A DNA stretch of 64,000 bases from Brachycybe producta (lineage: Eukaryota; Arthropoda; Diplopoda; Playtdesmida; Andrognathidae): positions 3,306,461 to 3,370,460 of the forward strand of contig JAUPFP010000009.1 in the NCBI GenBank assembly GCA_036925085.1. Direction: 5' to 3'. Below are positions 1 to 10,787 of this stretch, in pieces. The position numbers were made by a program, and so were the translations under genes. Numbering within the stretch: position 1 is the first letter of the stretch; the number at the start of each line of letters is the position of its first letter. Below the pieces are notes generated by a model. The model made no database searches, was not told the DNA's origin, and saw only the letters and a list, made by a program, of their open reading frames with translations.

Positions 1-67
1 AAAAGTAGAAATAGCTTTTCCTTTCTACAGAGTGGTTCATAAAATGCCAACCCATGAAGAATAATTA

Positions 68-223
68 ACAGGCAATTGTGCCCAGCATCAATTTCTAATT
101 GGTTTATTACTTGGTCTGATGTTACATGCCCCGCCCTTTTCAATTTCTAATTGGTTGATATTAGGTCTGACGCTCATAAAAGGGCGGGCCAATAAAATTT
201 GAATGCTGGGCACAATTACCTGT
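68..223. mobile_element. Foldback MITE, copy 1, with perfect 9-bp TSD
   Basis: A 156-bp element with inverted ends ACAGGCAATTGTGCCCAGCA and its complement (one early mismatch). It is flanked by a perfect 9-bp direct repeat GAATAATTA at 59-67 and 224-232. Related elements lie at 12816-13013 and 51505-51718 and also carry 9-bp duplications. A 9-bp target duplication is the size known for Mutator-like transposons; no transposase is present, so that assignment is inference. Confidence 0.8.
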
Positions 224-232
224 GAATAATTA

Positions 233-457
233 TCCCTTCTAATAGTATTCTGCAGAAATTCTACAGAAAAAAATGTCTGTAGATTTTGCTGTATTTCTAC
301 AGAAAACAATCATATTCCACAGAATTTCACAAAAAAAAATTTGCAAACTTTTTTGCACATTAAAAATTTTTGCCAATAACTTGCAGGCTTTTTTTTTTTC
401 CTATGGAATTTTTGCAGAATATTTCTAACAGGTTTCGAACACCCTGTATTTTTGCTT
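233..457. other. AT-rich spacer with TTCTACAGAAA motifs
   Basis: Unclassified AT-rich sequence with several dispersed TTCTACAGAAA-like words and a short CACCCTGTAT word at about 441 that also occurs near 39676, 53123 and 57250. No gene or element boundary is visible. Confidence 0.4.
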
Positions 458-596
458 AAAAAATCCCTATTAATTCCTATAGAAGAATTCCAGTATTTGG
501 AAAAAAAAAAATGCCAATAATGAATTGATGAATTAAATATTTATTGACATTTCTAAATACTAGAATTCTTCTATAGGGATTAATAGGGATTTTTTT
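458..596. repeat. Small hairpin MITE
   Basis: About 139 bp forming an imperfect hairpin. The left arm (AAAATCCCTATTAATTCC and on through GAAGAATTC) is mirrored by the complement ending at 596, with arms of about 45 bp. No convincing target duplication was found, so superfamily is unknown. Confidence 0.65.
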
Positions 597-1628
597 ATAG
601 CTTCTCAAGCTTTTAGTAGTGGAGGTGGGGTGATTGGGTGAAAATGACAACTGTGTTGCCAACTCGACAGATGGCATTGAAATAACAATAGTAACCTCCT
701 TTCCGTCCTCCCCCCTTGCCACCCCCCCCCCCCTTGCCACCCCCCCTCCTCGTCACTCCGTACACATACCATCTTATAACAATTGATTCCAATTGGAATC
801 TCTATAGTAAAAATGCCTTTGAACCTATTTTTTCTATACTTTTGGGGCCAATTTATTTCTTCTCTTCTTCTTGTACTTTTAAATGAATAGAACTTTTTTT
901 CTGATCTTGGCGTCTTCTAGTTTTTTAAATAAAAGTTTTTTTTTTGTGTGTGTGTGTGGCTAAAATCTACATATGGGACGTCCCATTGCCACGCGCGTCC
1001 AACAAAAAAGCGTCATTTCTTTGTATTATATAGTCTTTATAATGAGGGGGAGGGTGGGTGTACATTATGAATGAATATTTTGGGAATTCTTTTTTCATGT
1101 TTTGTATTTTCTTTTGTGTTTGTTTGTTGTTCAATGGGACCTTCTTTTGAGGGTTATTGTATTTTTTTTTGGGGCAATGGACCCATCACCTATTGATAAT
1201 CTCTTTATAGTTTATATATAGAATATATATATAGGACCCATATGACCTCTTTGAAATTTGGCACAAATTTATTTTTGAAAACAAAAAATTTGTCTATAGC
1301 TCAATATTTCATTGTTCAATTTTTTTTTTGTTTCCTTTGTAGAACTAAAAATATAAACTATTAAAAGATTGTTTGAAAACTAGAAGCGTAAAAAAAAAAC
1401 ATCATGTTTGAAAATAAACTTTTGTATAATTACTACTTTAAATAGATCTAATTTAACAAAAAATCTTATTCTAAATGACTATAAAACGTTTATTTTGAAC
1501 GATATTATTATCATGACAATGTTTAAAGCAAAATTTGAATTTCTTTTAAAATCAAGTCATTTCTGTAGATTTTTTTTTTTTGAGGAGAAGATTTTTTTTT
1601 TTAAATAAACATTTTAGATAAATTCTGC
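597..1628. other. Unclassified AT-rich stretch, no gene seen
   Basis: Holds C-runs near 720-745, a short (GT)n at about 945-957 and, from about 1365 to 1620, a weak member of the dispersed family marked by an aaactagaa word. Short open frames here are low-complexity and not supported as genes. Confidence 0.4.
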
Positions 1629-1632
1629 TTAA

Positions 1633-1955
1633 AGAGGTTACATCGCTCAAAATTACTTCGAAAAATCTCCGCAAAGAGAGCTAGCATCGTTTTTCTATTC
1701 AGCCCATAGACCCAATGTTAAAGAAAAAAACGTTAATTTTTAAAATAACACAATCGCGGAAATATGTTCATTTTTCATATTTAAAGTTGTTCAATATTAA
1801 GTTTTTCAAAGTGCAATGTGCACCTTAAATATATGCTGATCGAGTGATAGAATGACAAACAAATTGGTAAGTGTCCTTCTATTTTTAAAACATATTTCAA
1901 AATCGCGAATTTTTAACTTTTATGTTAAACTCCATTGAACTCCATTTTGCAATGA
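1633..1955 (+). mobile_element. Foldback element (family F), one arm only
   Basis: Left arm of the large foldback family whose complete copies lie at 43834-44603 and 48101-48897. It starts after TTAA (1629-1632) with AGAGGTTACATCG and runs through the diagnostic GCTAGCATCGTTTTTCTATT. The second arm is missing; a family P MITE begins 17 bp later. Confidence 0.75.
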
Positions 1956-1971
1956 AGCCTTTTAAGTCTTA

Positions 1972-2274
1972 TACCTAGTACACACATGAGTTAAATGAAT
2001 TCAAATGAAATGTGTTTAGGTGAATTATACGGAATCCAGTTAAGGACTTGAACCAAATAAAAATTGTCTTTATTAATATTTTAAATTGAGATACTAAATC
2101 AATATTTTGTCAATAGTTTATATAAATTATATTTAAGTATTAACTCGAATATTTTCAGATTATTAACTGAATAAATTCAATTCGACATATTGTTTGTATG
2201 TCCTTCACAGGGCTCTGTAGAACACATTTATTATTTAAATGCATTTAAATTATCAGGTGTGTGTACTATAGGTA
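1972..2274 (+). mobile_element. Family P MITE, copy 1 (PIF/Harbinger-like)
   Basis: A 303-bp element with ends TACCTAGTACACAC and GTGTGTACTATAGGTA, flanked by TTA at 1969-1971 and 2275-2277. The interior contains TCCTTCACAGGGCTCTGTAG and the palindrome TTTAAATGCATTTAAA, both shared by the other copies. A 3-bp TWA duplication is the known signature of PIF/Harbinger transposons; no transposase gene is present. Confidence 0.8.
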
Positions 2275-2277
2275 TTA

Positions 2278-2711
2278 TAAATACACTTTTGATTTAAATC
2301 AATCATTTCTGGAGCACAGTGACGTCACAAATACTTATTGAAATTTCTACGTCAACGATTTATTTTTTCTTTAAGAAACAAAAAAAAAATCTTTGACGTC
2401 ATGATGTTTGATTTTATCTTATTTTTCAAATATTTTTTTTTTGTTAAAAAGAAATCGGTTCCTATTTTTCTTATTTTTTTTTTTTTTTTTCTTCTTTCTG
2501 AAAAAAATGGACATTAATGTCTAGACCTTTTTTTGAAGGGGTCACAACAATGTCCCATATCTAGATATAGGACCTTTTTTATATATATTTGCACCAAAAA
2601 CTTTTTTTCATTTAAAAAAAAAAGTTTAAAAGGTTCTTCTCTTGCAAAAGACATTTATAATGAAAAGACCATTTTCATGTTTTTGTGTGTCCAATTTTTA
2701 TGCAAACCCAT

Positions 2712-2716
<5 letters not shown>
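2278..2716. other. Unclassified AT-rich stretch
   Basis: T-runs and two TGACGTCA-like words (about 2320 and 2395). I see no gene or repeat boundary. Confidence 0.35.

Positions 2717-2765
<49 letters not shown>
2717..2765. repeat. (CT)n microsatellite
   Basis: About 24 uninterrupted CT dinucleotides. The open frames crossing it on both strands are produced by the dinucleotide repeat. Confidence 0.95.
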
Positions 2766-2767
<2 letters not shown>

Positions 2768-3724
2768 TTTTAAGAAAGAAGAAGGGGGGGGGGGGAGTTA
2801 TGTATATGAGGGGGTAAAAGACCTTCATAAATACGGGAAGAAATGTGACCCAACCTCCGTCGATTTTCACTGCCCACTTTTTTGTTACACACGCGTCTTT
2901 GACCTCCCCTACCCCCCCCCCCCCCCCCCCCCCTTCTTTACCCCCAACTCTTCCATAGCGTACTTTTCACTCTTCAATACAAATAAAGTCCCCCCTCTTT
3001 TCTTTTTTCCAATCTATTCATTCATTCTTATACATTAACCCCCCCCCCCTCCCATCATTTTTTCTTTCTCTATGAAAACCAATGCATCAGCCATTTTTGA
3101 TGGGGAAAAGGAGAGAGTTGAGGGGGGGGGGGGGGTACCTTTAGAAAAATGGGTAAAAAAACCTGAGGATAAAGGGGGAGGGGGTTAAGATTAAAAGAAG
3201 GGACATTTTTATAAAAATTGAAAGCATTTGCTCTCTCATATGCATCGAGATTTGAGCTTCAATGTGTATAGATATTTTTTTTATAAAGAGGGGGGGGGTA
3301 TATTTAGAAGGGGGGTATAAAGGTTTTCAAATCTTCGCTCAATTTAAGCATAGCGATAGAAAGAGAGAGTTCCCCCCTTTTTTATAGAAAAAAAAAGTCT
3401 TTTCTACTTTTCTATCTCTGCAGGACATTGAGGTTTTTTTTTATCATTTTTCTGAGGGGGAGGAGGGTTGGATTGGATTGGATAAGGTGGGGTGGACAAT
3501 AAGCGTGTCTCTTAACCCCTAGAAGCACGTCTAGGTCTCAAGAGTCGTATGCCAGTCTCGTGGTGGCCACGCGTTTCACTACTAGGTGGCGCACACACGA
3601 CCTTTTCTTTCCTCTTCCTCCTCTTTTTGTCAACTTTGTCCTACCTCCCTCCCACCACCACCACCACCTCCTCAGTATTCATTCATGGAGAGAGGTCACT
3701 GAATCTTTCATTTGAATTTTTGAA
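2766..3724. other. Homopolymer-rich spacer with poly-C and poly-G runs
   Basis: A run of 22 C at about 2912-2933, a shorter C run near 3040, G runs near 2788, 3122 and 3290, and a short CCA repeat near 3654. No gene is supported. Confidence 0.6.
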
Positions 3725-4130
3725 AATCATTTTCATTTCCGGTTTAATAATTTTGTTTTGCTTCTTTTTATTGCATATTTTCGTTTGTTAGATTTTTTGT
3801 TGTAACTTTTCTAGTTTTTAATTTTTTGCGACAGGCAAGAGTTGATTTTGTCACCTCTAAAAATGAAAGTTGGGAGCAAAATCATTACAATTTCCGGTTT
3901 TATATTTGTTTTCCTATTATTGTCCATTTTTGGATATTAGATGGCAATTTGTAACTTTCTAGTTTTTTAATTTTTGCCAGGGACAAGAGCTCATTTTGCC
4001 TCCTCTAGCAATGAAAGTTTGGAGCAGAACCATTATAATTTCCGGTTTTATATTCCTTTTCCTTTTATTGTCTATTTTTTATATATTAAATGGTAATTTT
4101 GTTTTGTAACTTTCTAGTTTTTAATTTTTG
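3725..4130 (+). repeat. ~150-bp tandem repeat, about 2.5 copies
   Basis: The word TTTCCGGTTT recurs at about 3736, 3891 and 4039, followed each time by a related segment ending in taactttctagttttt. Spacing is about 150 bp. The copies have clearly diverged. Confidence 0.7.
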
Positions 4131-4400
4131 ATATTGGATATTGGACAGTATGAATAAAAAGTGAGCATTTGCTCATGCGCCTCAACAGAAACATGAATAA
4201 AAGGTAATTGCTTCTGAGCCCAATAGTCACAGTATATACTGTGAGCAAAAATGAGCAAATGCTCAACATCATATACATGTATAAGGATTTCTTCCACTGG
4301 TAGCTGAGCATTTGCTCATTTTTTTTTTTTTTGCAATACCTTTATGAACAAAGTGAAGCAAATGCTCCAAATAGTGGGAGCACTTGCTATTGTCTTAGAG
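4131..4400. repeat. Cluster of TGAGCATTTGCTCA palindromes
   Basis: Three exact or near-exact palindromes (about 4162, 4250 in complement, 4305) and a decayed fourth near 4357. Pairing of these words could give alternative hairpins. The origin is unclear. Confidence 0.5.
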
Positions 4401-4775
4401 TTAAAGGCTTAATGAGGAAATATTTCAGTTTTCTGAGCCTTAATTGTATTGCACTCAGAAAATAATGTGACCATTTTTTTTTTTTTTTTTGAGTTTTTAG
4501 GGCAAGTTGTGTTTAAACTTTAGAGCTCTGAGCAAGTACTACCATCTGTTGCTTCATGTAGTGATGCACACTCCGCTAAGTGTCAGTTTTAACCTATTTT
4601 TTGCCCAGGGCAAGAAATGGGCAACTGCCCCTCCCCCCCCCCCTCTTCTCGTAAAAAAAGCTACTGTGTGTGGTTTAGGCTTTTTATTTTATGATTGTTT
4701 CAGGTTAAATAAAATGGTCCAATTTTTTAGCTTTTGTGTCCTGAGCAAATTCAATGAGAAAATTGTTCATATTAA

Positions 4776-5086
4776 AGCTGAGTAGCGGGCACTAGGTTGG
4801 TGTTGTGATGCGGCACAATAAATGGAGCCCCGTCCATTAGGGCAAAAGTGCGGCACGGCACCGCGCTCTGGAAAAAGTCTGAAACTTCTTGAGGTCGGGA
4901 GTTTTGCCACGCTTCGCCTTGCATTCTTCGCGCTTCCGCCCTAATGGACGGGAGAGTGGAGAGGAGGAAATAGGAAGGGAGGGTGGGCAAAACCGCGTAG
5001 CGGCGCGCTTTCATAGTGAACGGACTTCTACTTAAAAACTACGCGCCATGCCGCGCCATGTCACCGACCTATAGTGGGCGCTCAGC
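4776..5086. mobile_element. TTAA-flanked MITE, family G copy 1
   Basis: A 311-bp GC-richer element with inverted ends AGCTGAGTAGCGGGCACTAG and its partner at 5067-5086, flanked by TTAA at 4772-4775 and 5087-5090. An inner inverted pair around GTCCATTAGGGC and CCCTAATGGAC is also visible. A second copy is at 60669-60908. TTAA duplication is the piggyBac signature. Confidence 0.75.
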
Positions 5087-5143
5087 TTAAGAGTATACCC
5101 TAGTTGCACTTCTTTGTCTGCCCCTCGTTACTGTGATTAAAGC

Positions 5144-5229
5144 AGGGCCAACAAGGGTCAACAAAGAACACAACTGCCTCAATAGAGTAAGTTGTGTTCT
5201 TTGTTGCCTATCTTGCCCTTTGTTGCCCC
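5144..5229. repeat. Short foldback, about 86 bp
   Basis: Two arms share AACAAAGAACACAACT and its complement around a 14-bp loop, with outer pairing of GGGCCAACAAGG against CCCTTTGTTGCCCC. It is probably a decayed MITE; no target duplication is clear. Confidence 0.55.
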
Positions 5230-5398
5230 TCAAAAAAAAAACGCAACTTGCTTAGTGTTCTCTACAGGTCCACATACACCAGCGCCCGAAATTTTTCTAA
5301 CTTGTAACTGCAGAGTGGCAACAAGGAGCAAACATGAGGGCAACTACATGTTTTAAGCTCTGTATATAGAACATAGAGAAAAAGCCCAAATATTTTCT

Positions 5399-5400
5399 TC

Positions 5401-5467
<67 letters not shown>

Positions 5468-5513
5468 CTCTCTCTCTCGCTTTCTCTCTCTTTCTCTTTC
5501 CTCTCTCCCGCTT

Positions 5514-5544
<31 letters not shown>

Positions 5545-5572
5545 CTTTCTCCTCTCTCTCCTCTCTCTCTCT
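5399..5572. repeat. Imperfect (CT)n microsatellite
   Basis: About 170 bp of CT repeat with TCC and TTT interruptions. The 137-residue Arg/Glu-rich reading frame across it on the minus strand is an artefact of the repeat. Confidence 0.9.
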
Positions 5573-5906
5573 CAGTGTCTATGGAATAACTACAGAAGGT
5601 GTCAGGGGCACACAATAATTTCTGAGTTGTTTTGGTTGGTGTACGGTACAAAGAGGAGCCCAAATATTTGCTCATCTGCTTTTGCGAGTTTTACTGACCC
5701 CTTCGAGCAATATAGTTGCCCCATTTGACCAAGTTTCTCCTAATATTAGTCATATATATAAGGGGACATATGTCACATGTGGGCTGAAAAATGGGCCAAG
5801 TAATTAAAAAAAAAGCGCTGAATTTCAAGGTTTTTTATTGTTGTTGTTAAGATGGTTTTACGAAAAGCTGATTTTCTAACTTTTGATTATTCTGTCTTTG
5901 CGGCAA

Positions 5907-6207
5907 TGTACACACGTGAGTTAAATGAATTCAAATTAAATGTGTTTTGGTGAATTATACGGAATCCCGTTAAGGACACGAACCAAATAAAAATTGACTT
6001 TTGTTATTAATATTTTAAAATTGAAATACTAAATCAATATATTGTCAATAGTTTATATATTTTATATTTAGGTATTAACTCAATATTTTCAGATTAATTA
6101 ACTGAATAAATTGAATTCGACATATTGTTTGTTTGTCCTTCACAGGGCTCTGTAGAACACGTTTATTATTTAAATGCATTTAAATTATCAGATGTGTGTA
6201 CTAGGTA
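5907..6207 (+). mobile_element. Family P MITE, copy 2
   Basis: Same interior as copy 1, including AGTTAAATGAATTCAAATTA near the left end and GGGCTCTGTAGAACACG near the right. The left terminal 6 bp are lost (starts TGTACACAC); the right end CTAGGTA is present and doubled (GGTAGGTATTA). Confidence 0.8.
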
Positions 6208-6357
6208 GGTATTAGGTCTTTCGATTAATTTGATTTGATTTTGAAATGTGTTGGTAGTTTTGAATTTTTTAAAAAAAAAGGCTATAGAGGGGGGGGGGGG
6301 GGAGGATGCCCTTATATTTTTCGGCAGCAGACAAATTTAATATGCTGCATGACCTCT

Positions 6358-6358
6358 T

Positions 6359-6424
<66 letters not shown>

Positions 6425-6432
6425 GAGTGAGC
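6358..6432. repeat. (GA)n microsatellite
   Basis: About 30 GA units with GAAA and GTGA interruptions at the edges. Confidence 0.95.
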
Positions 6433-6806
6433 GAGAGTTGAAACATCTGTTCCCATCTCGCGTTTGTTGTCGATAAGCATTTGGACGGATTGATGGAAGG
6501 AGGAGGAGAGGAGGGAAAAATAAAACTTTTTGGACCGTTATTTTAACTATTTTTGTATTCAAACCCCCAAAAAAATTTCAATTCTGTTTTGAGTGTTTTC
6601 TATATTGAATTTGAGTTCCTTTTGTGATTGTGTGTGTGTGGTTCACATTAAATTTTGACCGTTAACCCTTATATAAAATAATCCGTTAGAGAAAAGTTTA
6701 TTTGGGAGGGGGAGTTACAATGGGGAAACTTCTGGAATAGAGAGAGATCTACTTTATACTCTCAGGGAAATTTTTCAGGCTGAGCGTTTACTGAGTGTCT
6801 AATTAA

Positions 6807-7445
6807 GAGGCTACACATCACAAAATTACTTCGAAAAATTTCCGCAAAGAACGCTAGCATCGTTTTTCTATTGAACCCGTAGACCCCCAATTTTAAAGAA
6901 AAAACGTTAATTTTTTAAAATACACACAGTCGCGGCGGCAATATGTTTATTTTTCATATTTAAAGTTGTCCAATATTAAGTTTTCAAAGTGCAACGTGCA
7001 CCTTAAATATATGCTGATCGAGTGATAGAATGACAAAAAATTGGTAAGTGCGGTTCTATTTTTAAAAAGTATTTCAAAATCGCGAATTTCTAACTCTTAT
7101 ATTAAACTCCATTGAGTACACCCAAATAAGCTAAAGAAATATCCATTAAAATGCTCGTAAAAATACGTAAAAATAATTTTTAAAAAACCAGAAAAAAATC
7201 AGCACGTGTGCCAATGTGTTGGCTTCATTGTGGTTTACTTGTGTGGTTTTTTTAAGATTATTTTTTGTGTATTTTTACGAGCATTTTAATGGATGTTTTT
7301 TTTTTCGTGAGCCCGTATACTCAATAAAGTTTAACATAAGATTAAAAAATTCACGATTTTGAAATTTTTTTTTTTTGAAAAAAATAGAAAAACGCCAATT
7401 TTTTTGTTATTCTATCACTAGATCAGCATGATATATTTAAAGTTA
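6807..7445 (+). mobile_element. Foldback element (family F), right arm truncated
   Basis: Begins with GAGGCTACAC after TTAA (6803-6806). It has the full left arm, the family centre with the bounded GCCAATGTGTTGGC segment, and a right arm that stops near 7445 at the gatcagcat word. The outer ~170 bp of the right arm are missing. Confidence 0.8.
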
Positions 7446-7612
7446 ATTTTCAACAATAATTATCATTATTGAAATGTCGATTTTTAATTCCTTTATTGTA
7501 CTCTTCTAGTTTCTAACAAAAATAAATTAATCATCTTTAAATTTCCGTATTCTTTTTAGACTAACAACTGCAGTTATTGACCAATGGTCAATATTAGCTA
7601 TATAGTTTAAAA

Positions 7613-7899
7613 GACCTACATGATAATTTAAATGCATTTAAAAAAATAAACGTGTTCTACAGAGCCCTCTGTGAAGGGCAAACAAACCAAACATCGAATT
7701 CAATTTATTCAGTTTTGAATCTGAAAATATTGAGTTAATACTTAAATATAGAAACTATTGGCGTAATATTGATTTAGTATTTCAATTTAAAATATTATTA
7801 ATAAAGTCAATTTTTATTTAGTGTTCATGTCCTTAACTGGATTCCGTATAAATTCACCCTAAACACATTTAATTTGAATTCATTTGTGTATACAAGGTA
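7613..7899 (-). mobile_element. Family P MITE, copy 3
   Basis: Minus-orientation copy with all internal landmarks. One end reads ACAAGGTA followed by TAA (7900-7902); the other is decayed (GACCTACATG). About 287 bp remain. Confidence 0.8.
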
Positions 7900-7902
7900 T
7901 AA

Positions 7903-8538
7903 CTGACCAGTGGTCAGTGTGTCAGTAGTTCCGACCACCCTCATAAATGTCAAGCTTAAAAAAAAAATAAAGTGTTAAGTGTGTTTGGTGTGGAATTACA
8001 AGCAAGAGCTAGTTATCTAGCCTAAAGGTTGATGGTGATGACCACCGTCCAGTCAATCTGGTGGTCAGTCAGTGGTCAATCTCCTTTCTCTCTCTTCTTC
8101 TCCTCCCCCCCCCCACACACATTTCTGAAGTAATTACGGGGTTTACAAGTGAATGAAAAAAAAAGGAAGCAATATACAAAAGTGTCGGTATTTTGACCAA
8201 TAATTTGACCAAACAATATTGAGAGCGTCATTTTCAAAGTGGTTTTAACGGTCTGACCATCTGTCTCTATAGATCTCCCTCTCTATCTATCTATCTATCT
8301 ATCTCATTTTGAAAGAGGAAGAGTTGTAATCTGGGGTGGGGGTTGTACAGAGAGAGTATGGGAATGGGGCGATTGACAAGATACTATAAAGGCGGGGGGG
8401 GGGGGGTGGAGACTTATTGCTCTTGTACATATATTGCTTGTCAATGGAATTGCTTCCTATGTCCGTTTTTATGAGAAACAGGTAAGCTTGAATGAAAAAA
8501 AAAAACCCTTTTTATGTTCCTATCTCTTTTGCCACTCA

Positions 8539-8549
<11 letters not shown>
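7903..8549. other. Unclassified stretch with GGTCA words and (TATC)n
   Basis: Repeated GACCAnTGGTCA-like words at 7905-8080, a short (TATC)n at about 8283-8305 and a G run at 8393-8406. No gene is supported. Confidence 0.4.

Positions 8550-8587
<38 letters not shown>
8550..8587. repeat. (CT)n microsatellite
   Basis: About 19 CT units; adjacent frames are artefacts. Confidence 0.9.
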
Positions 8588-8594
<7 letters not shown>

Positions 8595-8883
8595 ATCTAT
8601 CAATATGGAAGGATTGATTGCCATTTGAGATAACAACAACAAAAATCTATTGTGTTTTTTCTCCCATATGCTTTGAAAAAAAAAAGTTTATTGAAATGCC
8701 AGTTCAGAAGAGCCTAGATTCTACACAAGCTTAAATATGTTATTATGGTGCTAATACCTAGTACACACAGCTGATAATTTAAATGCATTTAAATAATAAA
8801 TGTGTTCTACAGAGCCCTGTGAAGGACAAACAAACAATATGTCGAATTCAATTTATTCAGTTAATTAATCTGAAAATATTGAT

Positions 8884-9493
8884 GCTTTGCGATTTTTCGT
8901 CCAAAAAATACACGAAATAAAATGAAAACGATATATATAAAATTAATTTCGTTTTTTTTTTTATTTATGTCATAGTTAAATTTCGTTAATGGCTTGCGTT
9001 CTGGTTTTGACAATGCATTCTCTATGCTGCACTTGGACTCTTGTCCCTCTGCCATAGGCCTTTATGGCTGTTTGCAGAGTAATTTTTCAAATTCAAATTC
9101 AAATTCAAAACAAAAAAAAAGTAAAATAAAACACGAAAAATCACATTTTTGGCTACAATTAAAACCTGAAGCAAAAAGTACCTATGTGCATTACTAAAAC
9201 GAGAAATCACGATGAGATGGAAATGGCAATAACAGCAAATAAACAAAAAGTCCCAATAAACAATTAAATATTATAACATACCCTTAACCTAACATCTGCA
9301 GCTTTTTGTTAAGCAAATTCAATTCTTTCCTGGTGATTATATGTACTAATTTCTTCAAAGTATTCTATTGTTCGTTTGAAGTATGAAAAATATGGCTGCT
9401 TTTTTTTTTTTACTCAAAATGTCAACAAACACGCATGCGCGACTTTTTCGTGGTAACGAAATATAAGCAATCTTTCGTCACAAAAAAAGAATC
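8884..9493. mobile_element. Insertion of about 610 bp inside family P copy 4
   Basis: The MITE consensus breaks after gaaaatattga and resumes at tacttaaatata. The block carries a LINE 3' tail (8995-9110) and A-rich sequence with several TTTCGT words near both edges. Clear terminal repeats were not found, so whether it is one insertion or several is open. Confidence 0.55.
8995..9110 (+). mobile_element. LINE 3' tail fragment
   Basis: Matches the 3' end of the LINE copies at 41334-41815 and 58694-59262: CTGGTTTTGACAATGCATTC, then CTCTGCCATAGGCCTTTATG, ending in tandem caaattcaaattcaaa. Only the tail is present, as expected for 5'-truncated target-primed insertion. Confidence 0.75.
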
Positions 9494-9559
9494 TAATACT
9501 TAAATATAACATAGAAACTATTGACAAAATATTGATTTAGTATTTCAATTTGAAATATT

Positions 9560-9914
9560 ATATACACTGTATATAATATCCCAGGTCTGTGTATCTATCT
9601 ATATATCTGTCTCTGAAGTAACGCTGTACAACCATTGAAGCATGTCGGAATTTATATAAATTTGAATAAATGAACGGCTTTTTTTCTCAAGGTCTATATG
9701 TTGCACACTCCCCATCCAAGAACCCCTTGATATTAAATTGGAGAGGGGAAAAGGTTGGAAAGTGTAGAGGGGGAGAGAGAAACGTGGAGGGAGGAAAAAA
9801 GGGGAGGGGTGAATGAAATTGAAATGAAAGAAGAAAAAAATGAACAAACGACACGCATGCGCACAATTGCCTGTGAATTTTGCTCCCGTCATTTATGACG
9901 GATTACCCCACTAG
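9560..9914 (+). mobile_element. Helitron-like non-autonomous element, copy 1
   Basis: Inserted into family P copy 4 with no target duplication beyond one or two ambiguous T/A bases. The 3' end reads CCGTCAT-TT-ATGACGG (stem 9886-9901), nine bases, then CTAG (9911-9914) followed by T, the arrangement known for Helitron 3' ends. The 5' end is TA-rich (tatatacactgtatata). The interior is a GA-rich block and GCATGCGCACAATTGCC. Confidence 0.7.
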
Positions 9915-10149
9915 TTAATAATAAAAGTCAATTTTTATTTGGTGTTCATGTCCTTAACTGGAATCCGTATAAATTCACCTAAACACATTTAATTTGAATT
10001 CATTTAACTCCTGTCTGTGTACAAGGTATTAGGGAGCAACCTAGGAACAAGAAGCTTCAACTTTTATTTTTGCAAATTGTCTCGTCAATATACATACTGA
10101 CTTGATTTTTAATGTTTACAATTGTGAACATTGTAAGATGAAATTTGGA

Positions 10150-10475
10150 GTTTGTTTAGGTGAAATCATCTAGGGGAATATGGTTTACATGAAAATATTT
10201 TAGGTGTAGTGTATTTTAGGTGAAATGTTTTTTTCTTCTTTTTAGGTGAAATGGGTTCAGGAGAAAAATATTTGTTTGAAAAACAAAAAAAATACTCTAG
10301 AAATTGGTTTAGGAAAAATACTAGATTACTGTAGGTGATGGTGAACCATATTTTACACATTGAAGGGGGTGGAGGCCAAATTGTCTAACTGCCAAGTTCA
10401 ACAAATACCAAATGGCCTAAACATCAAGTTGTAAGAAGGAGAAATGAAATAAGTTCCAAATTGAACAAAGGAACC
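10150..10475. repeat. Degenerate TTTTAGGTGAAAT repeats and TTTGGC-type words
   Basis: From 10157 to 10345 the word ttaggtgaaat recurs with drift. From 10376 the words gccaaattg and caaatggcc match the 16-bp motif that builds the array at 45838-46780. Confidence 0.45.
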
Positions 10476-10478
10476 TAA

Positions 10479-10784
10479 TACCTTTTAAACACATGAGGTA
10501 AATGAATTCAAATTAAATGTGTTTAGGTGAATTATACGGAATCCAGTTAAGGACATGAACACCAAATAAAAATTGACTTTATTATTAATATTTTAAATTG
10601 AAATACGAAATCAATATTTTGTCAATAGTTTATATATTTATATTTAAGTATTAACTCAATATTTTCAGAGATTATTACCTGAATAAATTGAATTCGACAT
10701 ATTGTTTGTTTGCCCTTCACGGGGCTCTGTAGAACACGTTTATTATTTAAATACATTTAAATTATCAGATGTGTGTACTAGGTA
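10479..10784 (+). mobile_element. Family P MITE, copy 5
   Basis: A 306-bp copy with ends TACCTTTTAAACACATGAGG and GTGTGTACTAGGTA, flanked by TAA at 10476-10478 and 10785-10787. Together with the TTA-flanked copies this supports a TWA target site. Confidence 0.85.
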
Positions 10785-10787
10785 TAA

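Larger units (their letters stand above)
8755..10028 (-). mobile_element. Family P MITE, copy 4, split by two insertions
   Basis: The left part starts TACCTAGTACACACAGCTG after TAA (8752-8754); the right part ends ACAAGGTA followed by TTA. MITE sequence occupies 8755-8883, about 9494-9559 and about 9916-10028. Comparing with the uninterrupted copy at 20728-21013 shows two foreign blocks, about 610 bp and about 355 bp long. Confidence 0.8.

Noticed and set aside
2905-2935. Long C and G homopolymers as assembly gaps
   Set aside because: They recur at many sites with different lengths and flanks, so they look like genuine genomic tracts, though exact lengths may be unreliable.
2533-3038. Ser/Leu-rich open frames over (CT)n
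   Set aside because: Dinucleotide repeats stay open in several frames on both strands; the same artefact explains frames at 5262, 6269, 8434, 13557, 23044, 50844-51430, 53502 and 56138.
4772-5014. 80-residue frame in GC-rich DNA
   Set aside because: Lies entirely within a TTAA-flanked MITE; its relative at 60566-60997 does not conserve the reading frame.
8400-8480. Possible first exon ending at CAG/GTAAGC
   Set aside because: The upstream side is a G run with no acceptor or promoter signal, and the short peptide is unrecognised.
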